Assembly: GCF_001039355.2 (NCBI RefSeq)
Contig: NW_019775991.1
Span: 549,565 to 613,564 of the forward strand
Direction: 5' to 3'
Source: Lingula anatina
Lineage: Eukaryota; Brachiopoda; Lingulata; Lingulida; Lingulidae
DNA length: 64,000 nucleotides
Of this stretch, positions 15,236 through 28,716 are shown one piece after another. Position numbers and translations under genes: made by a program. Position 1 is the stretch's first letter. The number at the start of each line of letters is the position of its first letter. The notes below the pieces were generated by a model, which did no database searches, had not been told where the DNA came from, and saw only the letters and a program-made list of their open reading frames with translations.

Positions 15236-18200
15236 TTGCCAAAATAGCACATTTACAATAACCACATTCACACGAGACACTTTCAATCGCGATTAGTGCC
15301 AAATCGCGATTCTATCGATGTAAAGCTTCTAGTGTGAACGCAGTAGAGACGCCAAATCGCGATTCAAATTAATCCTACTCGAGAGGTGGATTCTATCGAT
15401 GTAAACTTAAATCGCGATATAAAATTTCCTAGTGAGAACGGGATCGATGTTAACACCGGAAGTTGAGGACTTAAGTCGCGTGCATAGTTTCTATCGAAAG
15501 TACAATACAGTACAATACAATAAATTTTATTTCATGTCGGATATAAATTGAAACGAAACATTAGCTAAATACAGCTATTCGCCGACTGGAAAGTGAAAGA
15601 AAACAAACTGTCCACGCAATTTCAAGTTTCTTCGCAGTCAGCAAAATGGCCAAGAGGAAGTATGGTCTGAAAACTCAGTGGCAGCATAAACAAATATTTG
15701 GGCCGATGAGAATATTAAACAGAAAATAACACCATACACACCGAAAGCATGGTCTTGAAGGCAGCTACAGCGCATGATCAACAGGATATACCGTGACTCC
15801 CCTAGCGAGCGCAGTTGCAATTACCATATCTAGCTAGGTAAATCGCGATTTCGTTTTTACATGTGTGAATGCAAAAAAGTGAATTTAGCTAAGCGCGTTA
15901 GAATCGCGATTCCCTTAATCTCGATTAACCATGTACGTGTGAATGGGGCTTATCTCTCCCAATTAAAGAACCTCCAACTAATTCCACACATTCTCTGCTG
16001 CCTCTTCCAGGGATACCCACAATGCATGTCTAATTGAATGTGAAGTGTTCTGCAGCACAAGTGGTGTTCTCCCATCAAAAGGTGTTCAAAGCCCCGCAGG
16101 CTGAGAGATAAAGGTGCACTCTGTCCCTGTAGAGTATTTGCCTGGAAGTATCTTGCTAAAATAAACACAAGCCATTGGATGTCTGCTTGAATCCTCATGT
16201 TCATGTCTGGAAACTTAACAATTATCTTTTCATATCTTTAAAAAATTGCACATTTACATTTTTTTTTTCGTATTTCAGTTATTATGTAAAGCCATTTGTT
16301 TTGTCAGTTTATATATATTCAAGTATGAGTATGCATGCATGTCTTTCCATTTGTTTCTAATAATAAGAAAATTATCACATTTTCCCCTGTATGAAACTTA
16401 ATGCATGGTTCTTCCAGAAACTAACATGGAATCTCTCAGGCCTAAGACTGGCTTTTGTTCTAGAAACTGGCACAGAAAAATCATATTACCAAAACCGGAT
16501 AAAGACTTTTAACAAAAGTCATCATTTACAATAATGTCTGAGAACCCCAGCAGATTACGTAGCAGGGAATAAATAAACTTAAATGTCACTTTTATTCCAC
16601 ACTTAAGTATATTTTTCTTAACCACATGGTTAAAGGCTAAACCCTTTTTCTCCCAAATCTGCTTACGGTAATAACTCACCAATTTGAAACACCACACTTA
16701 TTCTGATAAACATCATTATTTCAAGATTTATAATGCATCCACTCTTACTCACGAAAATATTCTGACTCAAAATGGACCCACTAATGAGAATTTCAATTAT
16801 GAAATATTAGGGAATAATAAAAATCAGAATAAAGTTTAAGGAGAAATAATCAAAACATTAGGTTAAAATTCAGTGGGACACCTACCCTAAGCAACTCTGA
16901 ACTCATTTGAGACAAATGCTCTGACTCACTAAGCTTTATTTAACTTTCAGAAAGTGCACTTTTTCTTATAATTGCAATTCACAACATAATTACTGAATAT
17001 ATATATATTATAATACACTCTAGCCTGAAATATCATACTAACAATAAATATCTGATTTCAGTGAAATCCCCTGTACACTATTCAAGGATATTGCGAGTCC
17101 AAAGAATATCTGATGATTGATATTAGAGTAGGGCATTTAATTTCAGGTAATGCAATAGATAAAATAGGCTTTTTAAATTATGATAGGAAGCACAACTTAG
17201 AGCTACAATGAATTAAGATTAAATATATCTGATTAAGTACTAAAAATGAAATGATATGAAAATTAAATTTTTGAAAGCTCTCAGTATTTGAATTACAGTT
17301 AAATTTGAGATAGTGTTTGAAAAAACAGCCCCCCCCCCCCCCACAAGTCATCCCTTTCCCAACACTACTCCCTAAATTTAGAAACTTGTCTGGCTGGCCT
17401 GCTTGGCCATTTGTTGAACTGTGATTTCAGTTGCAAACGGAAGCCAACCAAAACCAAACTACCCAATACCATCAGATCTGCACAGGAGGATGAAATTGAA
17501 TTAATAGGAGAAGGCTGTACAAATGCCTTCCATGCTTTTTTTTCAGGAAATATAGACCAAATCTCTCAGTGTTTTTATACCATTGCTGTCTAGACCCTGA
17601 TTCATACCATATGTAACTTCAGGTCAGATATATATGCAATTAGGCAAATTCACACAAAGTGAACCTGACCCTGAACTGGACTGGTGCAGATATTCATTCA
17701 TAAGAAAAGACTTGACTGCATTACCTCAAGCATAAACCACAACATAAACAGCTTACAGTATACATTATTTTAATGAAGGAGAGAGTTGAACTGGAAGCAT
17801 CAGGAAAGAGTTCCAGTTATGCTGCACTTCCTTCCAAATAAAAGGAAATACTGAAATTTGCATATGTACTCTCTGCTAGAGGTGATACAATCAACTTTTC
17901 ACCTTTTACTAGAGGTAGTTCAGTCATCCTTCAAACAACATATTTCAGTTAAATGTGATGTTAAATATCAATGCCAGTGCTTACAAAAGCATTTTTTAGC
18001 AATTCACACCCCTAAAAACTGACACTCTTGGAACTCTTGGACTTGTGTGAACATTCTATGTTAGTCAGCACTAATGAGAGCCACTGTGAAATAACCCGGC
18101 CAGTTTATGTGAACTATTAACAGTTTACTGCCTACGCTATTAACTGGCTTGTAAAAAGACACTGAAACTGAGTGACGATTGGAAAAAAAAAAAAGAATTG

Positions 18201-21200
18201 TGAAATGTAAGAAAAAGAAAATTGAGAAATTAGGAAGAAACATGATAGTCAATCCAAATTGAAAGACACAATAATTATTAGAATGAGAAAAACTGCTGGG
18301 TGCTGACTCCTAACATATAATTTTTACATAAGCCAAATCTGTTTTTTTTTTTTTTTTTTTTCCAATGACAACAGCAATACGATTGTTCAGGACCATCGAT
18401 TCTGTTTCCATGTTTTCATTTAGAAAAGGAGCAAAACTTCAAATGAATTATCAAACCAGTCAAGCATTGAACTCATGTGTCAGTAATCAGTACTGGTGAA
18501 GGCAACTCAGTGCATTGCTAATGGTTCATTACTGCCTGGATTTGGGGCATGGAATTTTGATGAAGCTTGCCTGCTATCAGAACCCAACAGATTTCTTGCG
18601 TAACCTATTTCCAGGGTGGAGCATTTCCTGTCCCTAGCTCTGAGTTGCCCCAAGTTCCACAGAAACCTGAAAACCAGCCTCCTCCACTACTGATGTGACT
18701 CTGCCATTGTATGTAATTTGGCTCTGAAATCCTAGGTATATTGTACGAGTAGAGTGAGCTTGGACAACCTCATTCCCAGATGAAGATGCTCTTGACAGAC
18801 ATTGAAACTTTGATAAACAACACTATCAGCTGTTGATAGAAGAAAATACTTAACTCTTCCAACACTATAAAGCTGATGAAATTCTTCTCCATCTTCCTTA
18901 CTTACAATATGTTGTATCTGAGTTTCAAAGGCCATATAGGCGGGCACCTCTTTCATTTTCAAATGTCCATACCAAAGCATGCTTGTACCCAATAGGCATT
19001 TACATTTGGAAGTTTGAAAATGAAGAAGCTGGCATGCACTGGACCTGTAACTTTGGGCACAATGACCCACAGATCATTAGAAATAGCAAAGCAAGCTGGC
19101 AATGGAGGTCAGTTTCCAGATATCTCTGAAACTCAGGGTGGTCAACTCACACAACTTCCAACTAGAAGTATTCAACCCTTGGAGTACATGACCAGAGTGC
19201 AGTACCTGACATGGACAGATACTGCCTATATTGTACTGCAGCCAGGTTTTGTACTGTTGCCTTTCCAGAACACTTCCTCACCAAATTTCATTCAGTAATA
19301 TCAATGCCCCCCCCTCCCCAAGTCACTGTCCATTTAAAATTGATCTGGTCTGTAAAGCTAACATTACCCTTGACTATACCATGCAATAGCCTGGAAACAG
19401 GTTATAAGTTACACAATAATAACACATGGATGACTTTTACCAATAACAGCTGCCAAAAATCTATCTTACTTAACTTGTAGAAAGTGGCAAATTAAGTATC
19501 ACTAAGCCCACACTGTCTAAGATTGCAACCTTGTTTTCTTTAAATCTGTGCTTTCTTAATAAAACTATATAGACAGTACCTTGGCATGTGGTTGTGTATA
19601 TGTTGGGTATATCACTCTTGTACAGCCACTTGCCATTTACTCCCCCTCCCGCCAATCCCCCAAACCACCACCACATTGAACCACAGGACTTGTTTCTTCC
19701 TGCTTTTTTATTCTGTCCCTCTTTAGAGAAAAGTCAAAGCATTCCATACTATCTATATTTAACCTTCTCTCATATAACTCAATGTTTTTACACATGCTTC
19801 TGACTGTCACTTTTCAACTCTTTCACTTGGGCACAAAAGCTTAAATCAGGGCTCAAAATTCAAAGGCATGGCTAATCAGCTCAGCGAGTACAACTTGTTG
19901 CAATCGTACCCAGTTTAAAAGGACACAATATACTGTTTCTTGTTTTTCGTTAGAAGGGAACTGAACTTTGCATGTAGAAGAAGTTGAGATGGGGCATCAA
20001 CTGAAGCGAAAATGTAAAACTAGTTGAGTTTTAAGAGTTTAATAAAATGAAATGCTTTTGTGGAAGGGGTACAGGTGTGTGTGTGTGTGAGTGTATGCGT
20101 GTGTGTGCATGCCTGCATGTGTGTGTGTGTGTGTGTGTGTGAGTGTGTGCATAAATAAGTCTGTGTGTGTCTACATGACTAATAACGCAATCCACGGTGT
20201 CTGCTTCCTTAAAGCATGTACTAGTAAAGGAACACATGCAGCTTTGGTGCCAACAGTAATTGACAGAACTTTTCAATTTCACTGGTAACTATGAGCTTCT
20301 ACACCCCAAAAATTGCAGACGTCCAACAAGTTTTTTTATATACATGTACTGGTCAGCACATGGAGCATGCCCCTCCTAAACCAATAAACTGACCTTGGTG
20401 ATAAAATTCCATCTAGCCACAGCAGATATATCTATGAGCAATCTAATATCAAAGAGTGGAAGTACTTTCAGTAACTACATCTCTCACTCATGCCTTTGCT
20501 ACGTCAGTGGAAGGAACTTAAACAGTAATATTCTCCACAGGTATACTGCATACTACGAACCTTTCTACATTGAGCAGTACACTTTTCTGTATCTCCCTCC
20601 CCCCTCCCAACCCCAAAATGTAATTACACGGTAGGACCAGTCCAATGTATTCAAAACAGAAAAGAGCAGTGCATGATGTGAAAAAGACCACTACATGTTA
20701 TGTGAGCACACAATTCTCAATCAAATTCCACTGGAGAACAGACATGACAGTCAGGCATGTGTAGATGTTTGAAAATTAAGAAGCTGGTTGCTCTTAAACC
20801 TAGGCTAACTTTTAGTATAGCTCTTGGTGGTTCATTTTACAGACTAAATACAAAACTCTTCCATTTCTTTGACAATGTGTCAAGGGAGATTGGAGTAGAA
20901 ACCTTGTTCATGGGGTTTAACATTCAGAAAAAAGGAGGAAATTTCCTTGACATGGAAAAAACGATGGAATAAAATATTCCAGCCTCTATTTGTGATACTT
21001 ACTGGAATTCCATTGACTCCTGGGAAACCTGGCATTCCTATCTTGCCCTAAAATATCAAAATATTTTGGTAAAATAATTGTATCCATCACATGTCTGCAT
21101 ATAAGTTATAATTTTTGACTGAACATCCTTTATAACTCTGAATTCCTTTAAAATTTGTTCAGGTTCAAATGGAAAACTTGTCACAAAGCCAAATTATACA

Positions 21201-22203
21201 CAACCAAAGCACTATCACAAGGAGACCTGCATGACGTAATGCAGTCAACAACATAGCTTTACATAACGCATTTGGCATTAACATACACCCTCACTTCAGG
21301 TGCCTTAACTGGAAACCTGCCTCCATCAAGATAAGCTCCATCAAGGTAAACATCTTTGTCCATCACTTACCCTATCACCTTTAGGTCCTGTAGGGCCTTG
21401 TCTTCCTGCGTCTCCCTTCTCTCCCTTAGGTCCTGTTAGACCCTGAGGGCCCTCCATGCCCTGGTATCCCTGCTCTCCTATTGGACCTGTGGGGCCAGGG
21501 GCACCCTGGAGTTATAAATTGATACAATATTGATAAACTTTGATATTATTTTGATATAATATTGAATTTATATTGATACAATGTTGACATTATATACTGA
21601 TACAATATTGACACAATATTGAAACAATGCTGACAAATATTAATACATTACTAATATTACATTGACAAAATACTAATATCATATTGCAATATTATATATT
21701 GATATAACATTGACAAATATTAATACAATAATGGTTTTAAACATTCATCAAAATTAACATACATTTAGATAACACTGATGTTTTATAGTGATACAAAGCC
21801 TTTTAAATATATTTGGATCAGAGGAATGAATTGCCTAACATCTTTCTAACACCAGAGACAATTTATATGTCAAATGAACAATTTAATATCTGATAATATT
21901 ACTTTTTTATATGTAGACCCAAAATAACAATGTTTGACACAATTAAGTTGTACCAAAAATATACCTGACTGAAAAAGCTTCAACAATGTGTAGCCTCCCC
22001 CCCGCCCACCCCTTAACCCTCTTTATCAACTCCACCTGCCCGCCTTTCTCATAAATGTGCCTACGCCCAACTGCACCGAGTTCCCTCCTAATGATTTCTG
22101 TGGCAATGTTATTGTTGCTCTTTAGTTATATGGTGTTAGCAGTGTGGTCCCTATGTGGCTAAACTGCCTCAGCTGTGATAACACCCCAGCACTTTATGAA
22201 TGG

Positions 22204-22259
<56 letters not shown>

Positions 22260-25200
22260 ATGTATGATTGTGTGTGTGTGTGTGTGTGTACATGTATGAT
22301 TGTGTGTGTGTGTGTTGTACACTTGCGTGCATGCTTGTGTTAGTATGTATGAAGTTACTAATCAAAATCAACTTGCAGATTGAAAAGTGCAACCAGCACT
22401 GAGGTAGGTTGACATAGTTTGATAGGAGACACAAATTAAGACGTACAAAAAACAACCAGACTCCCAAGTTTCACTGCCTTCATAAATTTCATCCCAGGGA
22501 AAGTTATACGAGGACAGAGGATGTGTAAGAGGAGAGGAAAGTTCCTACTTGCAACACTATATGACCTTTCTAAAAATCTTCAATAAATATTTTTTCCACT
22601 CTGACATATCCGGGATATACTTCCAGGAAGGCCGTGTAACCTCCATCAGAAAATATGAAATTTATTCAAAACATGTAGAAGAGGACATTCATTCACCTGG
22701 AAATTTTCTTTCATCTATTCATATTTTATTCGAACAAATTTAAGATGTATTTCTTTAACAGGTTTTTTTAATACGCCACATGTATTAAAACACAAAAGAG
22801 ACATTTTCTGGAATCCCCCCCTATCCCCATCCCCATTGCTTTAATTCCTTCAAATTAACCTGTAATGCAGCCATTGGTTGCTAACATATTTATTCTCCTT
22901 CAAAATAAGTGTAAAGACCAAATGTAAAGACACATTTTTGTTACTTAGTGATAATAATTAATTTACTTAGTGGTAATGGGGAGTCACCCAGACGACCCAT
23001 GATAAGTGCATCAATTGAGGTATTTTTCAACCAAAACCTGGCTCATAACCATATCAGTGAAGAAGGTTGAACTGGACAGAGCCCAGCTGTACCAGGTACA
23101 TGGATGAGCACCAGGAATTCCTTCCCTGTCAGCACCCGCCTTCTCCTGGTCTTTGATGTTTTTATCACCGCCAGGTGAACCAATGGTCAACAGGGCAAAG
23201 GGAGGTTTCTCTCTTTCTAATATATTAGACACTGCTCTTGGAAGATGAAAAATGGTGGTTCGCAATACTGAGCAATGCTCAACAATTTCAGATGCCACCA
23301 TGGTTCTAAAAATTATATAAATGATAATTTTAGTCATTAGGTAATAAGGGACAAAGAGTCTGCCTGTCTGCTGTATCTTGTGTATGAGGAGTCTGCTCTA
23401 TCTTAAACAAACCATTCTAGGGATTTCAGTGAATATCCTGTCAATAAATATGGTGCCAACAAATTTCACGATCTTATTTCATATAAGCAGAAATGAGGGC
23501 TTCTTTTTTCATCCTTTATCACTAATCTTACCATAAGAAATTGGCCATACCTGGCCAATGGGTCCGTCAAAACCACCACCATAGCAAAAGTGCCCTCAGC
23601 CAATGCTAAATCTGCACCCTGACTCAGCATAATTTCCAAACATTTTTATTTCAGATGGATGCTTTTAACAGCAACAAAATGTTCAATCTGGATGAAAAAG
23701 TATTTATTGAACACCTCCAATGGATTGTTTTCTCTGCAGCAAAATCCTCCTCATTTCCCAGACACACTAAAATAATTGCATAAACAATTTGCAAATTCCT
23801 CCGAAAAAATAACAGGTAAGTTGGGTTAGCAAGAAGCTAACAGGGCCTCAGTAAAGGTGAGATTATTACTGCCTGGGGTCTGTTTATTTAACTTAGAAGT
23901 CAGTAGTCAATTACCTGCCATTAATCCCCAGAAAAAGTCACATTCCTGGAATCTGTATACTCACTGTGTTTAAATGCCACACCCCATCCCGTAACACTTT
24001 CTGGGCCCATGCTTTCTAATGGGTACAGCACACAGAGATGAAACCCTCCAGGGCAACTGGGTATTTTTGACAGATTATTACACTTTTGTTTTAGTTTCTA
24101 GAGACCAGCATTTTTTCTGCCTAAACAGTAGCAACCTATCGACCAAGCTTTTCAAACATTACTAATTTCACAGGACTTATAATGATGAACTTGGTTATAA
24201 GGTGGGTTTCTAGATGTCACTCTACCCATAGAACATATTTCTAAAAACAATATCAGCTATTCATGTCCCAGACCAGAATAAAAATCTTATTATAACCTTC
24301 TCAGATTACACAGTATCAGACGCGATGCCGCTCTTGCCTAGTACATGATGTGATAGTGACAATTCTCAGCAGGGTTGAAAAGCATTGCATCACCACTCAA
24401 AATTTGTTCATTACTGTGTAATGCGATCTGACACACACCTTGAAAACGGGTAGTGTGGTCTGATCTACCGGTGAATTCAGGATCATTCGGTGCCGAGTCT
24501 GGTAGTTGGGTAGGCCTGATGTTTATCTGACTGCATTCTGTTTGTGTCTCCACAAAGCTAGTTCAAACTACCTAGTACAATACCTTCCTTGTGAACACAC
24601 CTTTAAGGGGCTCATGGAAGAGACCCTCCCTTCCAACAGTAAAGCATCTTAGCAATATCATCCATCTTAATAGATTCCGTTTGATGTTACACCTCTTAAT
24701 GCACTGTAAACTCCTTTCTTATCTCAAATAAATGAATTTCAATTAATAGACTAATGGATTAATTGCAGTTCACAGAGGCACTTATCTCCAGCAGTAAATT
24801 AATGTCCTATATCTTATCTCCTTTGTTTATATTACTTAACATTAGCTAATGTACAGGTGTGATCTGTACCAGGTTTTGAAACATACAAAAGGATTTACAT
24901 CCATTTTAACAAATTTATCTTATAGTATCTGTTTCTATTTATTTATGATTCCTTTTTTTTCAGAGGGGCTTTCAAGTATTGTATGAAAAATATTTTAGAT
25001 GCAAAAAGGAGACTACTTTAAGACAGATCCCCAATACAATTTACTCTTTTATTTGAAACTTTAAGGTTTTTTTTAAATAAAATAGTTCAAGAAACAGCAG
25101 TCATATCTGAGAGCCCATAACTAGAACTGCACTGCAATAGCACCTTCCTGACTGACATGTTGCATTCCAAGAGCTTGGCCAGTGAAAAGATAAAATGCCA

Positions 25201-28200
25201 TCTATTAAGGCTTCGTTCACATGCAATGTCTATTTTCTAAATTCTATTTTCTATTTGCGGCATGTCTTATGATCACGGTCTGTGCACTGAATATCCCNNN
25301 NNNNNNNNNNNNNNNNNNNNNNNNNNNNNNNNNNNNNNNNNNNNNNNNNNNNNNNNNNNNNNNNNNNNNNNNNNNNNNNNNNNNNNNNNNNNNNNNNNNN
25401 NNNNNNNNNNNNNNNNNNNNNNNNNNNNNNNNNNNNNNNNNNNNNNNNNNNNNNNNNNNNNNNNNNNNNNNNNNNNNNNNNNNNNNNTCTTATGATCACG
25501 GTCTGTGCACTGAATATCCCGCCGCGTAATTACTGGCAGCGCGAGCCAGTTACTATAAGTTACTATAAGTTACTATAAGTAACTGGCTCGCGCTGCCAGT
25601 AATTACGCGGCGGGATATTCAGTGCACAGACCGTGATCATAAGATAGCGCAAATAGAAAATAGAATTTAGAAAATAGACATTGCATGTGAACGAAGCCTA
25701 AGAATCATTTCAGTCAGATGTTTTCACTGGTTTGCTTTATAATAAATCTAGACTGGTTGGTTTTTAGTAAAATTATCCAAATTCTAATTAATTTTTTATA
25801 TCTTTGGAAAAGCCGGTTTTACTTTACTGAATATTCCTAAATTACATTTTTTAAATCTTATTTCTTTCTATTTCATGTATTTATATTTAAGTTTTAATCA
25901 AGAAGTTTAATAGTTATACTTGTTCAAAAGGCTCGCATGGAGTAGCAGGCTGTATTTAAATGTAAAAGCTACAAAGAGTAAATGGCTCCAGTCTAATGCA
26001 TACCAAGTGCAGCAATTTCTTTTAACAGTTGACTGAAACCTCCACAATAAAAACAGCTTTGTTTTATATACAAAGAAGCCATGTTTATCTAATTCTAATT
26101 GAATTGAATGTACAAAATTTGCACCAGGTGGATTGCCATTACCTTTAAAACAAAAACATATTCTACTCCATGCTTCATGAATGTATATTAAATAGCATCA
26201 ATGATGACCAAAAATGTCTCCCCCCCCTCTTCTGATTTCTTTTTTTTTTCAATTTACGACAAAGAAATGTGTTAACAGTAACTTCATGCAAAAATAGTTT
26301 AATCTGTACAGAATCTAAATATGCCTCATTAACATAACACAAGAACACTTTTTTTTTTCTTAAAAATGTTATCATGCTGGCCAAGCTCTCCAACTGTTAT
26401 ATGTTGTGATACGAAGGGAGGTCTGAACACAACAATGACTAACTTGATAAAAACTTTGAAAATCAAAAATCCAAGGAAATGAACTTTCAAATCATTACAA
26501 AGCCATCAAAAGGAAAATAGAAGCAATATCTGCAGTACTATAAAAAAATACTTTCCACAAACGACTGCCAAGGTACCTCTCTTTGCTTTCACTATTGACT
26601 TTGACCTGTGTATACACAATCTCTGGGACTTATGTTCATTGAGGCACTGTTTTGATCCTTCAATCTTCATTTCCTTTGCCAGAAACATAAAAGCACAAGC
26701 CAACTTATCAAAGTTTGAGGTTGTAGAGAAACTGGAAAGGGGGAGGGGGGGGGGAGGGGGGTCTTCTCCTAAAAATGTGGACCTTTTTAAACCCTTTAAT
26801 TAACCCAACTAAAGAAATGGCACTAAGTCAAATACTGGTTCAGAGCAGACCTTTTTTTAACAGAAGGGGAGTCCTTCTCCCCCCCCCCCCCCTGAATCCC
26901 CTTCCTACAGTGAACAACATTAAAATTGTGCCCTTACATAATTCACAATTAACCTTCTTTTGCACTGTCAGCTATTGGCCTATGTTTTAAATCTAATCCA
27001 GTTCCAAAGTTCAGAGTGGCAGTGTTCTTGGTTTTCTACAAAAGCATGTCTGAGAAGTATATAACTGACTGAGGCTTTGATCAAAGACAGACAATGACGA
27101 CAGAAATACAGAGCTGTCTGAGCTATATAACTTCATGGGAGGAATTCCTTTGAACTTGTGTCTTTTTTTCTCCTTGTTTTAAAAACTTGCATAAGGAAGA
27201 CAGAAGAGGAGAAAGTTTCAATATAAACAGCATGAGATAAAAGGTTCCTACAAGAATGTTTCCATCTTAACAGCATGACAAAAAGTTACTAAAATGTTCA
27301 TCCCCAAAGATAAATATACAGCAGGATGTGTCAACTATGACAATAAACAAATGTATTATCAACCTAATTCTGTTTTACATTTTGGGAATTAAACTAGGTA
27401 TAAGATTCCATCAGGGATCTGACCTTGGACAAAACCTTAGAGCACATTCAGAACAGTGGACCAAATATGGCGACCCACTAAAGAGCTTGATGCTTAATTC
27501 CCGATTTTAGACACTGAATTGATTCCCCGCAGGAATTACACAACAAGCATTCAAGTGGTTCAGTCATACTTGATTAGCAGATCTGTTAGTCCGCCATTCT
27601 GAATGCACTCTTAGATTACAATGAGAATGGTCACAAAATGATTTAGTAATAGATCTAACATAAGCTCATCCAGCAATCTACTTCTCATTGCCATGCCCAT
27701 CCTAGGGCAATGAACATGGTTATGTGGAATAAGACCCATTACGTTGCATTTCCAGAAAAGATGGGTCAGCCAAACTTGGTACCCATTAATTTCTGCAATC
27801 TGGCCTATTGTGCTGAGCTCAACACAAGAAACCAATATCACCCCAGATGCCTAATATAAATTCCAATGGCTAAACGTGGTACAACTGAGAGATTAAATTT
27901 GCTTTCTATGATGGACCAATCCAAATCAGTCGGCCTCGATGGGATAGGTCATATCAAGATAGTCCGTCCCATCTTGAGTGGAAACACACCATTTGACTGC
28001 ACTAGAACAACTTTTTTAAGAGCAAGCTATTATTCTTTCCAGCAATTAATAAAGAAGAGGCAGTCAAAACACAGCCTGGTATCAAAGGTTACATTCCCAT
28101 TGATAAAGTTGTGTCCCATCTTTACATCAGCTGTGGTAATATTGCCTCTCACAACAGGGTACAATGGCAAGGGTTCTACAGGGAGTTATAAACAACATGT

Positions 28201-28680
28201 GCCTGAACTATTGGTCAGGCCACATAGCCATGAGTATGGTCAGTTTTATTGACCCATTGTAAGCTTACGATAATCACAACATTGTCTTTTTGACTTTGTG
28301 TACTTGAACCACACAAGTGACCATAGATCTCGTAATTGGAATCACTCAACCAATGAAGGCTTCATTCAAAAGATATGTAATGAGAAAGTGGACCTTTTCA
28401 AAAATTTTGTAAAAAAAATTCATAAACTGATATGGGAGGAGGAGGATAAATATAAAACCTTAATATCCCGCGAAATGTGGAAGACTTTTATCTTCAGTTT
28501 ATAAGGACTTTAATCCTGATGACATTTTGGAGCTAGGTTCCTTCTTAATTCATACATTACATTTACATGTTTATATTATAAATATAATGTGGTGTGTGTG
28601 TGCGTGCACGCATGCAAATGCACTTGTATTGATTAAAGGTCTTACCCTGGATCCTTTCTCTCCTATACACCAACTTCCTG

Positions 28681-28716
<36 letters not shown>

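Larger units (their letters stand above)
14112..21002 (-). other. alpha-2(IV) intron 5 (6.9 kb)
   Basis: It contains a TC repeat (15202-15231), a MITE-like element at 15262-15949, poly-C and poly-T runs (17331, 18342) and TG repeats (20075-20142). No recognisable gene. Confidence 0.75.

Noticed and set aside
15262-15949. Repeated TCGCGATT blocks as a possible regulatory array
   Set aside because: The blocks sit inside an element with inverted ends and occur in both orientations, so a MITE interior explains them better.
18732-19070. 112-codon open frame on the minus strand in alpha-2 intron 5
   Set aside because: No splice-site, domain or composition support; likely chance.
22159-22467. Open frames across TG/CA and CT microsatellites (also near 20.1, 28.7, 32.5, 52.8 and 57.7 kb)
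   Set aside because: They are low-complexity His/Thr or Cys/Val translations of dinucleotide repeats.
23011-23337. 108-codon open frame on the minus strand
   Set aside because: No recognisable domain or repeat pattern, located inside an intron, and of a length expected by chance.
23551-23594. Collagen-like minus-strand reading [10 protein letters not shown] followed by GTATGG, a possible extra alpha-2 exon
   Set aside because: The only acceptor gives a 44-bp exon in phase 1, which cannot join the phase-0 exons 3 and 4; the sequence also lacks a Gly-X-Y run, and exon 3 to exon 4 already reads continuously as in other alpha-2 chains.
27866-28252. 128-codon open frame on the plus strand
   Set aside because: No recognisable family, opposite to the host gene and overlapping nothing conserved; not enough to call a gene.
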